A stretch of DNA of 64,000 bases. Source: Phymorhynchus buccinoides. Lineage: Eukaryota > Mollusca > Gastropoda > Neogastropoda > Raphitomidae. Location of the stretch: the NCBI GenBank assembly GCA_017654935.2, contig CM065695.1, positions 35,399,136 to 35,463,135 of the forward strand, in the 5' to 3' direction. The translations under genes and the position numbers were made by a program. Shown piece after piece: positions 59,721 to 64,000 of the stretch; position 1 is the stretch's first letter; every line of letters begins with the position of its first letter. The notes beneath the pieces are model-generated. The model did not search any database. It worked only from the letters and a program-made list of their open reading frames with translations, and was not told the origin of the DNA.

Positions 59721-60224
59721 TCATAGAACCGGATTGTAAGCTCTGCCACAAGCGCGTAAGAGATGGCTTGTAGTGATCTCGCGTTCTTCATACTGTCCCC
59801 AGAGCTTGAAGAGCTGAGCTTGCACAGTCTTGCTTGAGGTCTTCTGTAGTCTGGAGAGCTTGTTGAGAGACAACAGGCGGCACTGCACTGGTACAAGTCT
59901 GGCCTCGCGGTGTAACATTTGAATAAGCTGGTATAAATTCATGTTAGGCCTTGCTTTGCTGTTGATTCTGTAGTGCCAGCCCTCACAGTCATTGTTGGTT
60001 CGGGTTGCCATGCCAAAAACACACCAGGACTCAACAGGCCATTGGGGGTTGTTAATCCAGGTAGCATGGATGTAGTCAATCACTGCTTGGACTGGAAGAG
60101 TGGCTCGTGCTCTCAGGATGCGAAATGCTTCTGGGATATGCTCAGCTGGGATGAGGGGCAGGGCCAACAGCTCCCTTAGATATTCATGCACACTTGACTG
60201 GATGACAGCCAAAAACAGTTCCAA
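59721..60224 (-). CDS. Mutator-like transposase C-terminal fragment
   Basis: An intact 167-codon frame reads LLALPLIPAEHIPEAFRILR, then VIDYIHATWINNPQWPVESW, CVFGMATRTNNDCEGWHYRI and NSKARPNMNLYQLIQMLHRE. The pattern RTNNxxEGWHxxxN is the conserved region after the catalytic core in MULE-type transposases carried by many invertebrate genomes. The DDE catalytic domain that should come before it is missing, and the preceding 300 bp to the element end are too short to hold it. The first Met may be internal to a longer ancestral frame. Lack of stops over 504 nt suggests a fairly young deletion derivative. Confidence 0.7.
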   Translation of the reverse strand: MELFLAVIQSSVHEYLRELLALPLIPAEHIPEAFRILRARATLPVQAVIDYIHATWINNPQWPVESWCVFGMATRTNNDCEGWHYRINSKARPNMNLYQLIQMLHREARLVPVQCRLLSLNKLSRLQKTSSKTVQAQLFKLWGQYEEREITTSHLLRACGRAYNPVL

Positions 60225-60552
60225 AACTATAGTCTAAGTAGGCTTAAACCTAAATTAAAAAAATAGTTAAACAGTACTCCAGGTCATTTCATCACAATGT
60301 TTGTGTACTGTGAAAAAAGTGCGAGCTGTGAACTTAGTGGAATGCAACGCCGATTACTTGTAACTCCGGTACCGGTACCCGTAGAACGCTAAAATTAGAG
60401 AGAAGCTGAGAGAGAGAGAGAGCACACGAAACGTCCAAAAATTAAAAATTAGCGCTCGAAATGGCTTGCGCTGGAAATGACCTGCGCACGAAACGTCAAA
60501 AAATTAGCGCTCGAAATGGTTTGCACTCGAATCGACCCGTGACCTAATTGTC

Positions 60553-61815
60553 CCTCTTGATTTCTAGTGCTGTTATAAATGGATAGTGTAAAAAGAGAAT
60601 CAATGCTAATGTCGTCTAAGTTGTTAAAATTTGTGTACATCTGTATACTATTACTATAATAGTATTACTATAAATAACTGTGTATAAGGTCTCCCCTAAC
60701 ACATCTTCCTTTTGATGAATGAAGGTTTACATTTTTTAATCTATCTTGGTAATTGAAATCTTTACAACTTTTATTAGTTTTATTTTTAACCATCTTGCAT
60801 TCTTGGTTGCTCTCCTCTGTACCCTTTTATTTCAATAGAAGCTGACTGACGTTTTAGATACGGGTACCAGATGATATTTTTGACCATACTCTAAATGTGA
60901 ACGTACCAATGATTTGTATAGTAACAAAAATAATTTCTTATCTAAGCGAATGAATGTTCTTTTAATTATTCCCACCATCTGATTTGCCTTATTTATCCCT
61001 TTATGGATATGTGTATCAAAAGTAAGATTTTTGTCAAATACAACTCCAAGGTCTTTTTCCTCAGTACATGCATTTATCTTTTGCTCCTCTTGATCGATTT
61101 TCATAACATAATCATATTCTGGATTCTTTTTAGTTTTTGCCTACATCTCACATGCATAACTTTGCATTTGGACACATTAAAATATAGGTTCCAGTCGTCA
61201 GTCCACTTCTGGAGGTTATTCAAGTCACTTGTGACTTTGTATAGTGTTGTTTTCTGTTGTATTGTTATAAAACTTTGTGTCTGCGAATGTGCTTTGTATA
61301 AAATTTGGTAGATCATTGATAAAAATTGTAAATAAGACTGGTCCGAGGATACTGCCCTGGGGGATACCACTTAACTCTTAAGGCATCATTTTTTTCAGAG
61401 TATTCTAAACCAACTCGAACACTTTGTTTTCTTCCAGTTCCACTTAAAAATGATCGAACCCACTGAAGTATAATTATTATCGCAGATACCATATGCATTC
61501 ATTTTTAGAAGTCTTTTGTGTGGTACTGTATCGAAGGCCTTTTTGAAATCAAGATAAATAACATCAAGTGTAGATCCGTTATCCAAAACACTGGTAAAGT
61601 AGGCTACAGTAGCACTAGTAAATATGGCAGTGATCACTCTTGAATCTAGAATCAGATTGACCCACCCCCCTCTGTCTGTCCCACTTTGCCAAATTTGTTT
61701 TCGTTTTCTACAACCGATTTTGCCATTGAAATCGTGAATATATAGCAAAATCATGGGTAGAAAACAAGAGAATTCCTTCCTTTCGTTTCCTTTCCTTATA
61801 GCAACCACAGTCACT
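60553..61815 (-). pseudogene. Non-LTR retrotransposon reverse transcriptase (decayed)
   Basis: On the minus strand, in order but in several frames: STLDVIYLDFKKAFDTVPHK (RT motif A with Asp), a block where the catalytic FADD motif should be but reads FADTKFY, then SDLNNLQKWTDDWNLYFNVS and KCKVMHVRC, EEKDLGVVFDKNLTFDTHIH, and LVRSHLEYGQ. After that, in broken frames, come sequence equivalent to YRGEQ.RM and FTLSIYNSTRNQE just before the Mutator-like insertion. Missing one catalytic Asp and frame-broken, it cannot be active. Affinity is with the CR1/Jockey group. The N-terminal endonuclease is not present. Confidence 0.85.
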
Positions 61816-62124
61816 TTTGACTTTTATGTCACTGTAAGCATTTGGAGGATCTACGGGAATGCGCGAGACAACAAATGACCAACAAGAAGAAAGTGGACAG
61901 GACTCAGGAGAAAAATAAGAAAAATAGAAATCTTGGCCCAGCTTGCCAGGTCCCGCTGATCGGTCCCTAACATGATGCAGCGCCAAGTGAGAGAATGACC
62001 CAGTCAGCCAGGTCCCGCAAACCGGGCCCCAATGTGATGCCGCGTCTTTGGGAAGAATAAAATAAATGAAAATGAACTAAAATAAATTAAAATGAAATAA
62101 AGATAAAGAGAGAAGGGAGTGTAG
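61816..62124. other. Unassigned stretch
   Basis: A near-duplicate pair CAGCTTGCCAGGTCCCGCTG / CAGTCAGCCAGGTCCCGCAA (each followed by CNGNCCC) occurs at about 61937 and 62002, about 65 bp apart, each followed by TGATGC. AT-rich (AAATAAA)-type run at 62055-62105. No gene. Confidence 0.4.
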
Positions 62125-62810
62125 TTATTGTGACTTGGAGACCCAGGACAAAAATGTGCCCAAGGTCCCCGCCTCAACAGCCTGTTCGGTGAGGTTGTTC
62201 CATGCCTTGATGGTACATGGCAGGAAACTTGCTTGCCTGTATTGAGTGCGGCAGTAGATCTGGGCCAGCTGCTTGTGGTGTGCTCGACGTTGGCGCTGTG
62301 GTCCTGGGACCAGCTTCTCTCTTACAGTCTTCATAGTGACCAGATTGTTTTGGATCTAGTAGAGCATGGCTAGTCTCGCTTTTCCCCTTCGTTCTTGCAG
62401 GGTGGGCCACTTCAGCTGCTCTATCAAATGGAGGTCACACTTGACATATTCCTGAAGCGGTGCAGGGCGAATCTTGCAGCTCTCCTTTGCACCGCTTCAA
62501 TTTTGTTATTGTGTTGCTGTTGGTGAGGGTCCCACACTGGAGGTGTATTCTAGTATAGGACGCACAAATGCCTTGTAGGCTCTTTCCCTGATGGTCTGGG
62601 AACTGATCTTGAGGCTTCTTCTCAAAAACCAGAGTCTTGTTGGCCTTTGAGCAGATGTGCAGTTTTTATGAAAAACGTGTGATGCGAAAGGCCACAATGA
62701 TTGCGAGTGATGGAAAGCATACATGATATTCCTGTCAAAGATGTCCTGTCAAAGTGCTATGAAGTACTTCCATCTGACAGACGATTCCACTCTATTCGCT
62801 GTAGAAGAAC
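62125..62810 (-). pseudogene. Non-LTR retrotransposon ORF2 C-terminal fragment
   Basis: The minus strand reads RPTRLWFLRRSLKISSQTIR, ERAYKAFVRPILEYTSSVG, then in another frame the RRAARF-type and LQERRGKARLAM stretch, then VREKLVPGPQRQRRAHHKQL, QIYCRTQYRQASFLPCTIKA and WNNLTEQAVEAGTLGTF to a stop. This is the thumb region and tail of an ORF2 of a different family from the one at 60553-61815. At least two frameshifts. No RT catalytic core is present. Confidence 0.8.
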
Positions 62811-63880
62811 GCGTAGAAATGTTTTTTGTTTAGTTTTGTACCCAAATCAATTGAGGTACTCAACAGACTGTTAGAAAGTGAGGTTTGAGATGCTGTGTGT
62901 GAGAAAGGAGAGAGAGATACTCTTGAATAGTATTTATTTATTATGTACATTTCTATAGCGCTTAGTAGTAAGAGGAGGGGGAGGGGAGGGCTGAGGAAGA
63001 GTGCGGTTGGGTGTAAAGAACGAATGGTGTGTGAAGGAGCATGTGGGGAATAGGGAAGACTCAAAAGTATACTGGCTCTGTGTGTTACCTAATTTTGTTC
63101 ATACTTTGTACCAATGTGGGAGGGGGCGGATTGGGTAGAATGGTTGGGGATGTGAAGAGGATGGGAAAAGGGGGGGGGGGACAGTACATTCGTTGAGTAT
63201 GAAGAAGGTTGTTTATTGGTAAGATGAACTTTGCTTTATTATTATATTTTGTGTACCTTGATTTTTGTTCTCTGTTCCTTTTGCATGGATATTTTGTTTT
63301 CTGTTGCCCTTGTTGTATCATGTGACCACATTGTAATTTCTCTTGTTGAGATAATAAAGTAATTTTGACTTTGACTTCTTTCTCTTCATCTTCAGTATGA
63401 GATTCAGTTGAGTCTAAACAGAGGCCTTTCGCCAGTTCGGGGAATACAGAATAGGGATAGGGTTAGAATAGATTGGCCAGAAAAGGGATCGGGTTAAAAA
63501 TGGGGTAAGGGTTAGGGTTAGAACTGAAACAAATGAAGGAAACACTCCACATGTGAGAACAAAAGAAAAAGTTCATTGTTCGACTTCGCTGTGCTTAGAA
63601 CTTACGGTCAGGATAGGGCAAGGGAATGGGCTAGGATTAGGAATATATCTCATTAACAAGAGCAAAACAAAGAGCAAACTTCGATTGTGGGAAGAAAATT
63701 AGACCTTTGTCAGGCCCAGGTAAAAAAAAGAAGAAAAAAGGCATCTGTGGGTCTATCTGATCTCTGGTGAACAGCCTCTGTTTAGACGCATGTATGAGAT
63801 TCAGTCTTTTTGATGTCCCCTGAGGTCATTTTTTGAGATCAATGTAAATCCATTGAGAAAGGAGAGGGGCGCGGCAGAGA

Positions 63881-63913
<33 letters not shown>

Positions 63914-64000
63914 GGGGGGGGGGAGGGGGGGGGGGGGCAAAGGGATTAAGATTTTAATAACCCTGCTGTCCCGGGCAGAGTCTGATGATTTTGATTAAAA
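62811..64000. other. Unassigned right end with low-complexity tracts
   Basis: 62925-62975 begins a TATTTATTTATTATGTACAT ... AGCGCTTAGTAG type sequence and 63348-63378 ends ATAATAAAGTAATTTTGACT then TTGACTT, which I recognise as common repeat ends in molluscs, so a repeat may span 62925-63378. Degenerate GGGTTAGGGTTAG words occur at 63455-63520. A run of about 55 bases, nearly all G, lies at 63884-63937. No gene. Confidence 0.4.

Larger units (their letters stand above)
58556..60544 (-). mobile_element. Mutator-like DNA transposon (1989 bp) inserted in a LINE
   Basis: Ends are inverted repeats: GGGGTCTGGTCGTTTCGAGC on the left and, inward from the right, GGTCACGGGTCGATTCGAGT, followed by GCAAACCATTT on both, 25 of 31 positions matching without gaps. 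Flanks TAATTTTC (58548-58555) and TAATTGTC (60545-60552) look like an 8-bp target duplication with one change. The word TTCGAGCGC recurs four or more times just inside each end. The interior has a transposase C-terminal fragment (59721-60224), a minisatellite, and two later insertions. The 8-9 bp duplication and the transposase type agree on the Mutator-like class. Confidence 0.8.

Noticed and set aside
63884..63937. Functional G-quadruplex at the G run
   Set aside because: A run of about 55 nearly pure G is as likely to be a sequencing or assembly artefact as a real structure; nothing nearby suggests function.

Overview
The window looks like nuclear DNA of an animal, most likely a mollusc and probably a gastropod. 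That placement is inference. It rests on split genes with GT..AG introns, very dense CA/CT/GA microsatellites, non-LTR retrotransposons, a tRNA-derived SINE of a type I associate with gastropods, and many short terminal-inverted-repeat (TIR) elements. There is nothing bacterial here: no operons, CRISPR arrays or rRNA genes. Most long open frames are translations of microsatellites.

Layout. From 1 to 15635 the window is almost entirely broken microsatellite and minisatellite DNA full of one-base irregularities, with no credible gene; 15636-16135 is a 500-base assembly gap. From about 17.1 to 22.4 kb, on the minus strand, lie four consecutive coding exons of a ZNF341-like zinc-finger protein. 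Its first exon and its main zinc-finger exons are not seen. The introns are packed with TTAA-flanked elements and SINE-like insertions, and two decayed copies of part of one exon sit at 16.5-16.7 kb. From 22.5 to 32.3 kb there are SINEs, LINE fragments (one with an inverted segment) and a 2.2 kb polypyrimidine/polypurine inverted repeat. From 32.35 to about 34.95 kb, on the plus strand, is a two-exon gene for a 240-residue protein with one fibronectin-III-like domain, which I cannot name. From 35 to 45.6 kb there are small TIR elements in AT-rich DNA. From 45604 to 57367, on the minus strand, is a complete four-exon PAR-6 (PARD6) cell-polarity gene whose splice phases all agree. A palindromic CRE-type site lies just upstream, and a possible divergent first exon starts at 58075. 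From 58.4 to 61.8 kb a LINE is split by a 1989-bp Mutator-like element, which itself carries a 117-bp foldback element and a 393-bp SINE-like insertion, each with target-site duplications. From 62.1 to 62.8 kb is another LINE fragment.

The genes do not form a pathway. PAR-6 is a cytoplasmic scaffold of the aPKC/Cdc42 polarity complex, the ZNF341-like protein should be a nuclear DNA-binding regulator, and the FN3-like protein is unassigned. The most noteworthy results are an apparently uncharacterised SINE-like family seen three times with 9-13 bp target duplications, the multi-level nested transposon locus, the exon-derived tandem repeat, and several families of TTAA- and TA-flanked miniature transposons close to exons. 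I found no evidence of a new defence or enzymatic system.
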